Below, in pieces: positions 34,011-42,215 of a stretch of 47,003 bases of DNA (within the stretch, counting starts at the first letter, position 1; every line of letters begins with the position of its first letter). The DNA is from Udaeobacter sp025935755 (GTDB lineage Bacteria > Verrucomicrobiota > Verrucomicrobiia > Chthoniobacterales > UBA10450): the NCBI GenBank assembly GCA_036278715.1, contig DASUKN010000054.1:1-47003 (forward strand), in the 5' to 3' direction. The notes below the pieces were generated by a model, which was not told the origin of the DNA, did not search any database, and worked only from the letters and a program-made list of their open reading frames with translations. The position numbers and the translations under genes are program-made.

Positions 34011-34799
34011 TTAGGAATACAAATCTTGCCGGCGATGACCTAACGACTGCATGCGCCGGCGAACGGATTGCACCAAATCCTGCGAGATATCGGCATGAAT
34101 CAATTCTTCGCGATCTGGTGAAGCGGCTGCGATTACAATCCCGCGGGGGTCAATAATCGCGGAGTTGCCACAAAACCAAAGATCATCGTCTTTGCCGACG
34201 CGGTTGGACACGATCATGTAGCTTTGGTTTTCAATGGCACGCGCTTGAACGAGTACACGAAAATGTTCGTCACGTGGAAACGGCCAGGCGGATGACAAGA
34301 GAAAAGCGCCGACGTTCTGCTCGGTGGTCATTTTGCGATACATCTCCGGAAAGCGAAGATCATAGCAGATGCTGAAACCAAAGCGCAGATCGCCGAGCAC
34401 AAAGCTTTCGAACTTATCGCCGGGAGCAAAGCAGGTTTGTTCGTCTACTGGCGCAACTGCATACAAATGAGTCTTGCGATATTTCGCCACGATGTCGCCC
34501 TTCGCATCGACCACAACCTGTGAGTTGTAGATCGATGATCCATCTCGCTCGGAGACCCCGCTAACGATGGCTATTGAAAGTCTTTTCGCAGTTTCTTGGA
34601 GGCTTACAACGAACCCGGTTTTCCAGTGATCCGCATGCTTCTGTATCACTGGCATCGAATAACCAGTGTCAGTCATCTCGGGAAATAAGATCAACTCTGC
34701 GCCCACCTCTCTGGCGCGCTCAGAGAAATCGCGTACTTTCGAAAGATTTGCTTCCGGGTCGCCAAGCGAAGAAGAGATCTGAGCAACTGCGACTTTCAT
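34011..34799 (-). CDS. Carbon-nitrogen hydrolase (nitrilase superfamily amidase)
   Basis: A cytoplasmic amidase of the nitrilase superfamily; likely activities include omega-amidase or deaminated-glutathione amidase, but the substrate is not decided by sequence. The Glu-Lys-Cys triad is seen at E41 (LILFPEMTDTGYS), K109 (AKYRKTHLY) and C145 (GFSICYDLRFPEMYR). The length of 262 residues is normal and there is no signal peptide. The segment SNRVGKDDDLWFCGNSAIIDPRG matches the family's C-terminal strands. Its 3' end abuts a family A repeat. Confidence 0.94.
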   Translation of the reverse strand: MKVAVAQISSSLGDPEANLSKVRDFSERAREVGAELILFPEMTDTGYSMPVIQKHADHWKTGFVVSLQETAKRLSIAIVSGVSERDGSSIYNSQVVVDAKGDIVAKYRKTHLYAVAPVDEQTCFAPGDKFESFVLGDLRFGFSICYDLRFPEMYRKMTTEQNVGAFLLSSAWPFPRDEHFRVLVQARAIENQSYMIVSNRVGKDDDLWFCGNSAIIDPRGIVIAAASPDREELIHADISQDLVQSVRRRMQSLGHRRQDLYS

Positions 34800-34827
34800 T
34801 GATCGTAACGATAATCTAGAGGCCTGT

Positions 34828-34906
34828 TGTAGTATGCGCTGTCCTCAGGGCAATCGGAATGGAGCAAGGCCAGGGGTGACTCCGCTCAGGAGAGCGGACG
34901 CTACAG
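34828..34906. repeat. Family C palindrome
   Basis: TGTAGTATGCGCTGTCCTCA opens and AGAGCGGACGCTACAG closes it; it is a relative of 24624-24704 with a diverged spacer. It lies between the amidase gene and the 470-residue unknown. Confidence 0.8.
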
Positions 34907-34943
34907 CTGCGAGGAAGCGCGAGGTACAAAATTTTAAAGTTTC

Positions 34944-36356
34944 TCACGCCGCAATTGGCCTGCGGTATCCAAAAAACTCACGCTTCTTGATAATGTGCGC
35001 GACTTCCGGTGGAACCATTTGCTCCCATCTGCTGTCGCCGGACTGCAACTTTGCCAGCACGTCGGCGGGATGAATGCGTAAGTACTCGGGATGATAATCG
35101 GTGATCTCCTGGACGTATTGATTGTCGATCAGATACTGAAATAACGAGCGAAGATTCGGGGCAACTTTGACCTGGGTTGCTGTAACGATTTTTCCCGTCG
35201 CTTCGTCGATGCGTGGATAAACGTAAAGCTTCAGTCCTCCCTTAAACATTCTGCCCAGCGCCTCCAGGATTCCGCCCTCCAGGTTAACGTAATATTTCTC
35301 GTTTAAGATCTCGGTTAAACTCGGCACGCCCATGACAAGGCCGATCGCCTTGTTTGTGTAGCGAAAAAGATATCCCGCAAGCCTGTAATATTCGCGGAAC
35401 TTCGAGATCAGGACGGGTCGCCCCAGCGCACGAAGGCTGTCAACGCGAGCGAGGAAATCGGCGTGCTTGACCTCGCCGTCAGCCCGCAAATTTTCGAGGG
35501 TCATTTCCATGAGCTCCACGATATCCTCGTCGGCGCAACTGCAGTGTTTCTGAAACACCTGTCGTGCGCCGTCCAGCATGTCATTGGTCGCATGCGTGAC
35601 AGGCCGAAAACTCCCGCGCTCGACCAGGATCGCTCTTTTGTAGAAAACTTCCGCAGGCTGAACAGTCTCGCCATCTGCCTTGAACATCACTGCATCTGTC
35701 AGGCCCTGGCTGACTAACTGCAAACTCATCAATCGATTATCGACCTTTTCAAATAAAGGCCCGGAAAATTTGATCATGTCCACTTCGAGTCGTCCGGGCT
35801 GAAGATTTTCCTGGAGCGAGGAAATCAGTTTTTCCGGCTGCGGAAGGTAAAAAGCGCCGTAAAGCAAATTCAATCCTATGATCCCCAGAGCTTCTTGTTG
35901 GTCGACGTTTGTTTCATCGAGCAGCCGAACATGGATGATGATCTGGCTTGGTTGCGTGCGGGGTTGCGATTGGAACCGCACTGCCAGCCAGCCATGCGAT
36001 TCATTTCGCTCTTTGAAACTGCGCGCCGCGATTGTGTCGGCAAAAACGAAGAATGTTTTATCTGCTCCAAATTTTTGATCCAGGCGTTCGATCAAAAGAT
36101 CATATTCATGATCGAGCATGGTCTGGAGCCGTACGCGGCTAACGTAGCGGTCGGCTAGCCCGTAAATGGCGTCGCTGAATGTCATGTCGTACGCAGACAT
36201 GGTCTTGGCGATTGTGCCCGCTGCGCCGCCTACGCGGAAGAATCTGCGCGCTACTTCCTGTCCCGCACCAATCTCGGCAAACGTTCCGTACTTTGTTGAA
36301 TCTAGATTGATGTGGAGAGCCTTCTCGTCAGAGCCGATCTCCATCTGCGGATTCAT
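34944..36356 (-). CDS. Conserved 470-residue cytoplasmic protein of unknown function
   Basis: I recall close relatives across diverse bacteria with the same opening (IGSDEKALHINLD, then YGTFAEIGAGQEVARRFF) that carry inconsistent database names such as 'TonB-dependent receptor' or 'nicotinamide-nucleotide adenylyltransferase'. Neither is supported here: there is no signal peptide, no beta-barrel pattern and no HxGH motif. Visible blocks are RVGGAAGTIAKTMSAYDM (about 40-58), TFFVFADTIAARSF (about 99-112), QQEALGIIGLNLLYGAF (about 152-169), MSLQLVSQGLTDAVMF, and ILVERGSFRPVTHATNDML. A Cys pair CSC lies near 275. The C-terminus is KKREFFGYRRP. It is a soluble, highly conserved protein with no assigned reaction. 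It stands alone downstream of the Bat operon. Confidence 0.8.
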   Translation of the reverse strand: MNPQMEIGSDEKALHINLDSTKYGTFAEIGAGQEVARRFFRVGGAAGTIAKTMSAYDMTFSDAIYGLADRYVSRVRLQTMLDHEYDLLIERLDQKFGADKTFFVFADTIAARSFKERNESHGWLAVRFQSQPRTQPSQIIIHVRLLDETNVDQQEALGIIGLNLLYGAFYLPQPEKLISSLQENLQPGRLEVDMIKFSGPLFEKVDNRLMSLQLVSQGLTDAVMFKADGETVQPAEVFYKRAILVERGSFRPVTHATNDMLDGARQVFQKHCSCADEDIVELMEMTLENLRADGEVKHADFLARVDSLRALGRPVLISKFREYYRLAGYLFRYTNKAIGLVMGVPSLTEILNEKYYVNLEGGILEALGRMFKGGLKLYVYPRIDEATGKIVTATQVKVAPNLRSLFQYLIDNQYVQEITDYHPEYLRIHPADVLAKLQSGDSRWEQMVPPEVAHIIKKREFFGYRRPIAA

Positions 36357-36410
36357 GTAATTTCTCTAACGGCGATTGTCGGCGGCTGCAAATCAGCCTG
36401 CGATGCAAGT

Positions 36411-36475
36411 TGTGGGCGTGTGTGTCAGACGCCTCTTCTTCGTTGTGTTCAAGGCGTCTGATACAGACGCCCTAC
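36411..36475. repeat. Palindromic repeat, GGGCGTCTG family (family B)
   Basis: TGTGGGCGTGTGTGTCAGAC opens and AGGCGTCTGATACAGACGCC plus CTAC closes it. It lies within the duplicated batE/unknown-gene junction. Confidence 0.75.
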
Positions 36476-36483
36476 GAAAACTG

Positions 36484-36620
36484 TTACAGCCGGACTGGCT
36501 GCGTTCATGGTGTGAATCCAGCCGCGCAGGTCGTTAGGTAAAACGGGTACATCCAATCGCCGAGTGTACTGAGGATCTCGATGTGCGGATTCATGTAATT
36601 GTCGAACGGCGATCGGCGAT
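36484..36620 (-). pseudogene. Duplicated fragment: batE 3' end fused to unknown-gene start
   Basis: The left part (about 36484-36570) resembles the true batE 3' end at 36796-36888: CCAGCCGCGC at 36518 versus 36831, then GTCGTTAGG and ACATCCAATCGCCG. The right part (about 36571-36615) resembles the start of the 470-residue gene: GTGCGGATTCATGTAATT around 36583 versus 36345, then ACGGCGAT. The order along the plus strand is gene start, batE end copy, gene start copy, real batE end, as expected after a tandem duplication. Reading frames are broken. The rest of 36357-36794 has no gene. Confidence 0.75.
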
Positions 36621-36794
36621 TATAGCAGGCGGCGCCTCCACGCGCAGTGGAGGTGTTTGTGACGGCACGCGAATCCGTTCGGATGAAAGCGCCAGGGCAC
36701 CCCAAAACGTGGCCGCAGTCTTGGGGTCGGCAGAATGAGTTTTGGCGTGCGGCGGTGCTCTGCCGCTTTCCTCACGCGGTTGAGTTCAGCCGTG

Positions 36795-37601
36795 TTACAG
36801 CCGGACTTGCTCAGCGTTCCTGGTCTGGATCCAGCCGCGCAAGTCGTTAGGCAGAGCGGCGTACATCCAATCGCCGCGTGTACTAAGGATCTTGATTTCA
36901 CTGCCAGGCGGCAAGGCCAGAACACTGTTTGCTGTGTCCGCTGTAGCGAGGCGAGCCTGGACATCGTTGCCTGTCACGATGGCAAGCCCGCGTCCTTCGC
37001 TGCCATTGTCGAGCGTGTGAATCGCCCAGACCGCTGCAGCGCCAGCCATCAGACATGAAATCGATAAGAATAAGAGCGCGGCGGACCGCCGACGCCCGAA
37101 GAGCAGCACCACAATTCCAAAAATCCCCAGCCACAAAGCAATCGCCGCTGCGATGGTGAACTGATTGATGCTCGCGAATCGGAGGTAACGTTCCACTTTG
37201 GTCGGTTGCAGTTCCAACGCGCGCGCTTCGTCACGGGCAATCTGTAAATTGGCTGTTGCTTCCGGATGATGATTGTCCAATGCCAGGGCGCGTTCGTAAT
37301 TCAGGATGGCATGGCCAAAATCGCGCGTGCGGAAATAGGCGTTGCCAAGATTGTAAAACAAATTTGCGTTCCACTGACCGGCGTGAACCAAGTCCTGGTA
37401 ACCGGCGATGGCTTCCTTGAAATGACCCTGCGCGAACTCCTGGTTCGCTTTTGCAAATTCACCATCTGGTTTCGCGAAGGCGAGGGAAGGTACAACGAGG
37501 CAAATCAGCGCGCAGAAAAGGCAGCGCGAGCGTCCTCGCTTGCGCGCCGGGGAGATTTCGCAAGCGGGGACGCTTGCGCTACCATATTTATGCGTCGTCA
37601 T
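36795..37601 (-). CDS. batE: BatE-like TPR/SH3 membrane protein
   Basis: The last gene of the Bat operon, 268 residues. It has a signal-like hydrophobic core (LFCALICLVVPSLAFA, about 28-43), two or more TPR-like helices (KANQEFAQGHFKEAIAGYQD and LFYNLGNAYFRTRDFGHAIL), two membrane helices around residues 150-200, and a C-terminal SH3-like domain (VTGNDVQARLAT, ILSTRGDWMYAAL, LRGWI). Bat proteins are thought to form an envelope complex with MoxR. Residues 7-27 are encoded by a family A repeat between the start codon and the hydrophobic core, giving an unusually basic n-region (ISPARKRGRSR). The start overlaps the batD stop (37598-37601), so translation is coupled. Family name is by context and domain order. 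Confidence 0.88.
   Translation of the reverse strand: MTTHKYGSASVPACEISPARKRGRSRCLFCALICLVVPSLAFAKPDGEFAKANQEFAQGHFKEAIAGYQDLVHAGQWNANLFYNLGNAYFRTRDFGHAILNYERALALDNHHPEATANLQIARDEARALELQPTKVERYLRFASINQFTIAAAIALWLGIFGIVVLLFGRRRSAALLFLSISCLMAGAAAVWAIHTLDNGSEGRGLAIVTGNDVQARLATADTANSVLALPPGSEIKILSTRGDWMYAALPNDLRGWIQTRNAEQVRL
37520..37583. repeat. Family A palindrome inside batE
   Basis: GGCAGCGCGAGCGTCCTCGC opens and CGGGGACGCTTGCGCTACC closes it. It is translated in frame within the N-terminal region of batE. Confidence 0.88.
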
Positions 37602-39475
37602 GCCTTCAGACTTTCAATCAACTCGAGCACGTCCTTCCGGTTTTCCGGAGAGATCGATCCCGGCCCGTTGTGTGTTCCGCTGTATTGCCACTCGTCGTTT
37701 TGCTCGAACAAACGGCGAAGCCGATCGCGCGAATCCGTGTCGAGCTTGAAGGTTTCCGCTGCACTTTCCGCATCGACGATATTTGGGTCGACGCCTCGGT
37801 TACGTGATGCGAGCGCAGCTTTCAATCGGACAACACGCGAGGCTTCGGCATAATATTCGCGCGGCGACGCATCATCGCGGCGCAACTTGTGCATCAACTC
37901 GGCTGCTTCATGTTGCAACGCACCGATGCGACGCGCCTCGCGATCGTCCAATCTGGCCCGGCGAATCTTCCAGCCTACGAATATAAACAGCGCCGCCAAT
38001 GGCAGCGATTGCGCCACCCAGAAACCGCGATGCGTGTAGAGCGGTTGGAACGATGCCACGGTTCGCGATGGTTCGGTCATTTGGTAAAGAATATCCTGCG
38101 GTTTGCTTGAATTTGAGATGGCTCCATGTGTCCGTGCTGCGGCGGGCGAAGAAGAGGGCGGTTGAGCCGCCACGGCTGGAGCAGTTGTACCGCCCTGAAC
38201 GGTAATGGCGGTCTGTTCGCTATGCAGCGTCACATACTGCTCCTTCGCCGGATCGAAATAGGTAAATGCAAGCAGTGGCAGCGTTTGCTTATTCTCGTTA
38301 GGCGAAATTACCATCTCGAATGTCTTTGTGCCGCTGATACCAACTTCGTCATCCTGTTTAAACTTGGAAGACGGCGGATATTTGTGCCAGCCGCGATCAT
38401 CCTCAAGCAACGGCGCGTTAACCCGATCGAAATTGCCGCGACCGGAGATGGTGGTGGTCACTGTGATCGGGTCGCCTACTTGCACGCTCTTCGGCTTGGC
38501 GTCGGTCGCCATGGTAAAGCTTCCAATCGCTCCGGAGAAACTGGGAGGCGCATTCGGCGGCAGCGGCTTTACTTCGAGCGACACCGGTTCACTGGTAATC
38601 TGCAGTTCGCGGCGTTCGCCAAACTGGGCGAACGGATTGGAGAAAAACGGATCGGAGAAAGGATCGTCGAGATCGAATAAGTCGAATGGCGAACGGGAGC
38701 GTGGTCGACTTCGGGTTCGCGGAACGACGACTTGCGCCTTTGCTTTGACCGGGCCGATTTCAAATTTGCCTGCGCGCGCCGCCGCGATTGCGGTCTTAAA
38801 TGTTACGACTTCGAAAGGTCTGCCGTTGATCGTTTCAAGATTCTGTGACGACTGCTGCAATTTCTGTGCGGTAAAACCCTGCCCGGTGATCTCGGGTGGC
38901 TCGCTGAGCCGGGGTTGAACCCGCGCATCGAATCCCATTCGAATCTGGACCGGAACAATCTCGCCGACGTATGCGGTCTTCTTCGGTATGATCAATTCAG
39001 CAAAAACCAGATCGCGAGCGTTCGTGGAGCGGCTCTGAGCCCTCTGACTCCCCTGAGTGTTACGGCCGCCAGGCTGCGTTGTGGTCTGTTGATTGGTCGT
39101 ATCGCTGACGTTTAACGAAAGTTCCGGTGTCCTGAGAACTTTCCCGCCTGCCAAAACGGTTTGCGGTGGAATCGTGAATCGACCCGCCCTGAGCGGCAGG
39201 ATTGTGTAGCTGTAAGTCACGCTCGAGTTGGTCGAGAAATTGTGTATTTCGAATTGTCGCGACGTGCCGGTGGAATGAATCTCCAAACCATCGATTGAAA
39301 TTTCTTCCGGCGGCCGCGCATCGCCAGGGCCGGTCACCTTGATTTGGAGCTCCGCGGTTTCGCCCAGAGTTATATCGGAGTTACGCAAAACCGCGGTAAC
39401 ACTGGGCGAGTCGGCACGAGCAAAGTCAATGCATGCCGCGAAAATCAGAACTGCAATGGAGATTCGTTGAAACAT
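37598..39475 (-). CDS. batD: BatD-like oxygen-tolerance protein
   Basis: A periplasmic/membrane protein of the BatD family, 625 residues. It has a signal peptide (MFQRISIAVLIFAACIDFARA), tandem immunoglobulin-like beta domains (TLGETAELQIKVTG near 36; AYVGEIVPVQIRMGFDARVQP near 165; VQVGDPITVTTTISGRGNFD near 320), a single membrane helix near residues 480-500 (SLPLAALFIFVGWKIRRARL), and a cytoplasmic helical tail. The repeated 'GExxxLxIxV' strands support the family call. It is followed by batE with a 4-nt overlap and preceded by the batB/C fusion across 115 bp. Confidence 0.92.
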   Translation of the reverse strand: MFQRISIAVLIFAACIDFARADSPSVTAVLRNSDITLGETAELQIKVTGPGDARPPEEISIDGLEIHSTGTSRQFEIHNFSTNSSVTYSYTILPLRAGRFTIPPQTVLAGGKVLRTPELSLNVSDTTNQQTTTQPGGRNTQGSQRAQSRSTNARDLVFAELIIPKKTAYVGEIVPVQIRMGFDARVQPRLSEPPEITGQGFTAQKLQQSSQNLETINGRPFEVVTFKTAIAAARAGKFEIGPVKAKAQVVVPRTRSRPRSRSPFDLFDLDDPFSDPFFSNPFAQFGERRELQITSEPVSLEVKPLPPNAPPSFSGAIGSFTMATDAKPKSVQVGDPITVTTTISGRGNFDRVNAPLLEDDRGWHKYPPSSKFKQDDEVGISGTKTFEMVISPNENKQTLPLLAFTYFDPAKEQYVTLHSEQTAITVQGGTTAPAVAAQPPSSSPAAARTHGAISNSSKPQDILYQMTEPSRTVASFQPLYTHRGFWVAQSLPLAALFIFVGWKIRRARLDDREARRIGALQHEAAELMHKLRRDDASPREYYAEASRVVRLKAALASRNRGVDPNIVDAESAAETFKLDTDSRDRLRRLFEQNDEWQYSGTHNGPGSISPENRKDVLELIESLKA

Positions 39476-39495
39476 GCAAATAGCTATTCCGAACC

Positions 39496-39581
39496 GTCAT
39501 TCCGAGCGAAGTCGAGGAGGAACCCCGTGGGATAACCCACAATCAAATCCGCGGGATGTTTCGACTTCGCTCGACATGACA
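39496..39581. repeat. Family D inverted repeat
   Basis: GTCATTCCGAGCGAAGTCGA opens and TTCGACTTCGCTCGACATGA plus CAG closes it. It occupies almost all of the batB/C-batD gap. Confidence 0.85.
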
Positions 39582-39590
39582 GCTCCTGGA

Positions 39591-41888
39591 TTACCAATCT
39601 TTATAGACATGGCGCTTTACTCTGCGTTCATCAAGTCGGACTCGCGCTTCTTCGTCTTTCATTGATTCGAGAAGCGCCAGCGCCTGCCGCTCACTCATCT
39701 GTCCTTCCTTTTCCTGTTCAGCTTCAGCGGCTATTTGTTGGTCTTTATCTGCGGGCTTTTGTGATTTATCTCCCGCAGCGCCTTTCACTTCCCCGGCAAA
39801 TTTCTTTTGAGGTGATTCCGCAGGGGTAGGGGAGGCGTTTTCGTCTTCTCCTTCTCCGGGCGATGGCGAGGGGTTTTCGCTTTCTCCTTCGCCCGGGCTT
39901 GGTGATTGCTCAGCCTGCTGTGGGCCCGGCGACGGCGTTGGCGAACCCTGGTTGTCCTGCTGTTTTTCGGAACCCGGCGACGGAGACGGGCTCTCGCCAG
40001 GTGGTTGCTGCTGTTTCGTTTGCGGCTCGTTTTTCGCCTGAGACTGATCTTTCTGCTGTTGTTCTTTCTGTTGCTGATCTTTTTGGTCTTTGTCGTTCCC
40101 CGATTTGCTCTGCGACTGCTGGTTTTGGGCCTGCTTTTGATCCTGCTGATCCTTCTGATCCTGCTGGTTCTGCTGGTTCTGGTTCTGTTGCTGCTGTTGG
40201 TCTTTTTGATCTTTCTGTTGCTGGTCTTTCTGTTGTTGCTGTTGTTGGTTCTGATTTTGCTGGTTCTGCTGTTTTTGCTGCTGATCTTGCTTGTTCTGTT
40301 TGTTTTGTTTGTTTTGTTGGGGCGGCGTCGGCGATGGGGAGGGTTGTTGCTGGTCCTTTTTATTTTTTAACTCATCGATCTTTCTTTTAACGTATTCGTA
40401 ATTGTCCTTTGCCTCTTTGTTTTGCGGGTCGAGCTTCAGGGTCTGTTCGTAATGATCGAGGGCATTCGTCCAGTCGCTTAGTTTTTTGTCATCGCTTTTT
40501 TGCAGCTCGCCGCGTTGATACAGTGTGTTGCCGAGATTGTAATGGCCTTTGGTCTGCAACCGGGTGTCTGGAGTGAGCAATGCCTGACTGAAGGATTCCA
40601 ACGCTTTGTTGTAATCCTTCAGTTTGTAAGCAGCAGTCCCTGAATCGAACTGGAGCTTGTCTTCGGCGCGCGATTGCGGATGCGAATTCAGCGTGTCCTG
40701 AAACTTCTTGTATGCGTCTTCAAACTTTCCCTCTTGATAGGCATTGATGCCCGGAGCGGTCGCCAATGCAGATGATGAAGACAGCAAAATGAAGAGAACC
40801 GCGGCAGCGCCGGCAGCTTTGGCTGGACCGGCTGCCATGCTGTGCGGAACAGTGCGCGCAGGCGCGGGCACCTGGGCTCGCACGCGCACGCGTTTCCGCT
40901 CGGGAACCAGGATCGACAATGCCAGAGCAATCAGCGCGGCGCCGAGCGGCCATTCGTAGCGTTCAATCGGCCGGCGCGATAAACGCACGTCCATCTCAGC
41001 GGCTTGCATCTTTGCCAGGCCTTCAGTTTGAATCTGCTGCATCGTGCGCGGTCCATTTTCCAAATGTAAATAGAACCCGCCAGTGGCTTCGGCGATTTCA
41101 CGCAGACGTTTATCGTCCAGTTTTGATTTGACGACTACGCCCGCTGAATCCTTTACGAAGCTGGTCTCGCCGTCATCGCCGGTTATGGGAATCAACGAAC
41201 CTTGCGGTGTCCCGACGCCAACAGTGAAGATTCGCACTCCGGCGTCGGCTGCCGCAGCTTTCGCGGTTTTCACTGCCTCGCCATTCAAGTCCTCGCCGTC
41301 TGTGAAGATGACCAGCGCGCGATTGCCCATGGCGCTTTTGCCAAAGCTCTGCGTGGCAAGCGTGATGGCGCTCGAGATGTTGGTGCCGCCTTCGGGAATT
41401 GTTTTGGTGTCGAGATCGTTAACTGCTTCGATCACTGCATCGTAATCGATCGTAAGTGGCGCTTGCAAAAATGCGCGTCCGGCAAACGCAATGAGACCCA
41501 CGCGATCGCCTTGCAATTCACCGATCAAATCCTGGATTGCCAGCTTGACGCGCTCAAGCCGACTTGGCTGGACATCGTTAGACAACATGCTGCGCGATGT
41601 GTCGACCGCTACCAGCAAATCCAATCCTTTGCGCTTAACGTCCTGGAAAGTGTAACCCCAGCGTGGTTGCGCCAGACTAACGATCGCCAGGGCAAGACCG
41701 AGCAACAGCAAACCGAATTTGATAATGCGCCGCGGTCGATTGACGGTTCCCGCGAGTTGCGGCAACAGACGTGCGGAAACAAACTCCTGTAACCGCTTCA
41801 GTCCGCGATGTTCCGACCGCACAAAGAGCGCAAGCAAAAGCGGGACGAGCAAGAGTGCCCAAAGCCATTCTGGTGCGCCAAAAGTCAT
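39591..41888 (-). CDS. VWA-TPR fusion protein (BatB plus BatC) with a Gln/Pro-rich linker
   Basis: A 765-residue fusion. The N-terminus has two membrane helices around a VWA domain whose MIDAS is DTSRSMLSNDV (about 94-105), followed by FAGRAFLQAPLT and TDGEDLNGEAV. A further membrane helix precedes a TPR region (YKLKDYNKALESFSQALLTP; HYNLGNTLYQRGELQ). From about residue 507 a linker of over 120 residues of Gln/Lys/Asn/Asp gives way to Pro/Ser/Glu repeats (PSPSPGEGE), to about residue 700. The last 40 residues (MSERQALALLESMKDEEA, ending KDW) look conserved. BatB and BatC are separate genes in many bacteria; here they are joined. The start at ATG 41888 is supported by MTFGAPEWLWALLLVPLLLA. Confidence 0.93.
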   Translation of the reverse strand: MTFGAPEWLWALLLVPLLLALFVRSEHRGLKRLQEFVSARLLPQLAGTVNRPRRIIKFGLLLLGLALAIVSLAQPRWGYTFQDVKRKGLDLLVAVDTSRSMLSNDVQPSRLERVKLAIQDLIGELQGDRVGLIAFAGRAFLQAPLTIDYDAVIEAVNDLDTKTIPEGGTNISSAITLATQSFGKSAMGNRALVIFTDGEDLNGEAVKTAKAAAADAGVRIFTVGVGTPQGSLIPITGDDGETSFVKDSAGVVVKSKLDDKRLREIAEATGGFYLHLENGPRTMQQIQTEGLAKMQAAEMDVRLSRRPIERYEWPLGAALIALALSILVPERKRVRVRAQVPAPARTVPHSMAAGPAKAAGAAAVLFILLSSSSALATAPGINAYQEGKFEDAYKKFQDTLNSHPQSRAEDKLQFDSGTAAYKLKDYNKALESFSQALLTPDTRLQTKGHYNLGNTLYQRGELQKSDDKKLSDWTNALDHYEQTLKLDPQNKEAKDNYEYVKRKIDELKNKKDQQQPSPSPTPPQQNKQNKQNKQDQQQKQQNQQNQNQQQQQQKDQQQKDQKDQQQQQNQNQQNQQDQKDQQDQKQAQNQQSQSKSGNDKDQKDQQQKEQQQKDQSQAKNEPQTKQQQPPGESPSPSPGSEKQQDNQGSPTPSPGPQQAEQSPSPGEGESENPSPSPGEGEDENASPTPAESPQKKFAGEVKGAAGDKSQKPADKDQQIAAEAEQEKEGQMSERQALALLESMKDEEARVRLDERRVKRHVYKDW

Positions 41889-41894
41889 GAGTTC

Positions 41895-41930
41895 GTTGAA
41901 GGGTTGAAGCGTTGAAGGGTTGAAGCGTTC
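41895..41930. repeat. Octanucleotide tandem repeat, 4 units
   Basis: GTTGAAGG, GTTGAAGC, GTTGAAGG, GTTGAAGC, then GTTC. The reversed core CTTCAAC resembles the heptamer CAAC arrays at 6964 and 11368, but the period here is 8. It sits 6 nt upstream of the batB/C start codon. Confidence 0.85.
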
Positions 41931-41938
41931 ACCGGGAT

Positions 41939-42067
41939 TGTCATTCTGAGCGACGGGAGGAATCTCTGGTTATCATTCCAGCGATGCACGTATGGGGAAA
42001 ATCCGAGATGTTTGAAAGCCTGGCCTCATCCTTCGGATTTCGTTGCAGCGCTTCGCTCAACATGACA
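41939..42067. repeat. Family D repeat in the batA-batB gap
   Basis: TTGTCATTCTGAGCGACGGG opens and CGCTTCGCTCAACATGACAG closes it. A second short duplication follows: ACGGCAGTTTTTTCCAAAT at 42080-42098 copies the batA 3' end at 42218-42236 (18 of 19 identical). No gene is seen in 41889-42215. Confidence 0.7.
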
Positions 42068-42138
42068 GGTGTCGGCTTTACGGCAGTTTTTTCCAAATCG
42101 CACGGGCTTACAGCGTCAGACTGATTGCCGAGTTTGAA

Positions 42139-42175
42139 TGGGAAAGCGGCGTCGAGCCGCCGCATTGCAAAGCGC
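42139..42175. repeat. Short palindromic repeat, family F
   Basis: GAAAGCGGCGTCGAGCCGCC with ATTGCAAAGCGCGTTGC; a relative of 8524-8556. Confidence 0.55.
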
Positions 42176-42215
42176 GTTGCGCGCGCAAAATACTTCGACG
42201 TTGGGCATTTCTTCT

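Noticed and set aside
36505..36964. Minus-strand frames of 66 and 114 codons as genes
   Set aside because: They run over the duplicated batE fragment and antisense or shifted frames of batE; there is no independent support.
39863..40390. Two long plus-strand frames rich in Leu/Phe/Val opposite the batB/C linker
   Set aside because: They are antisense translations of the CTG/TTG-rich low-complexity linker DNA and have no independent support.
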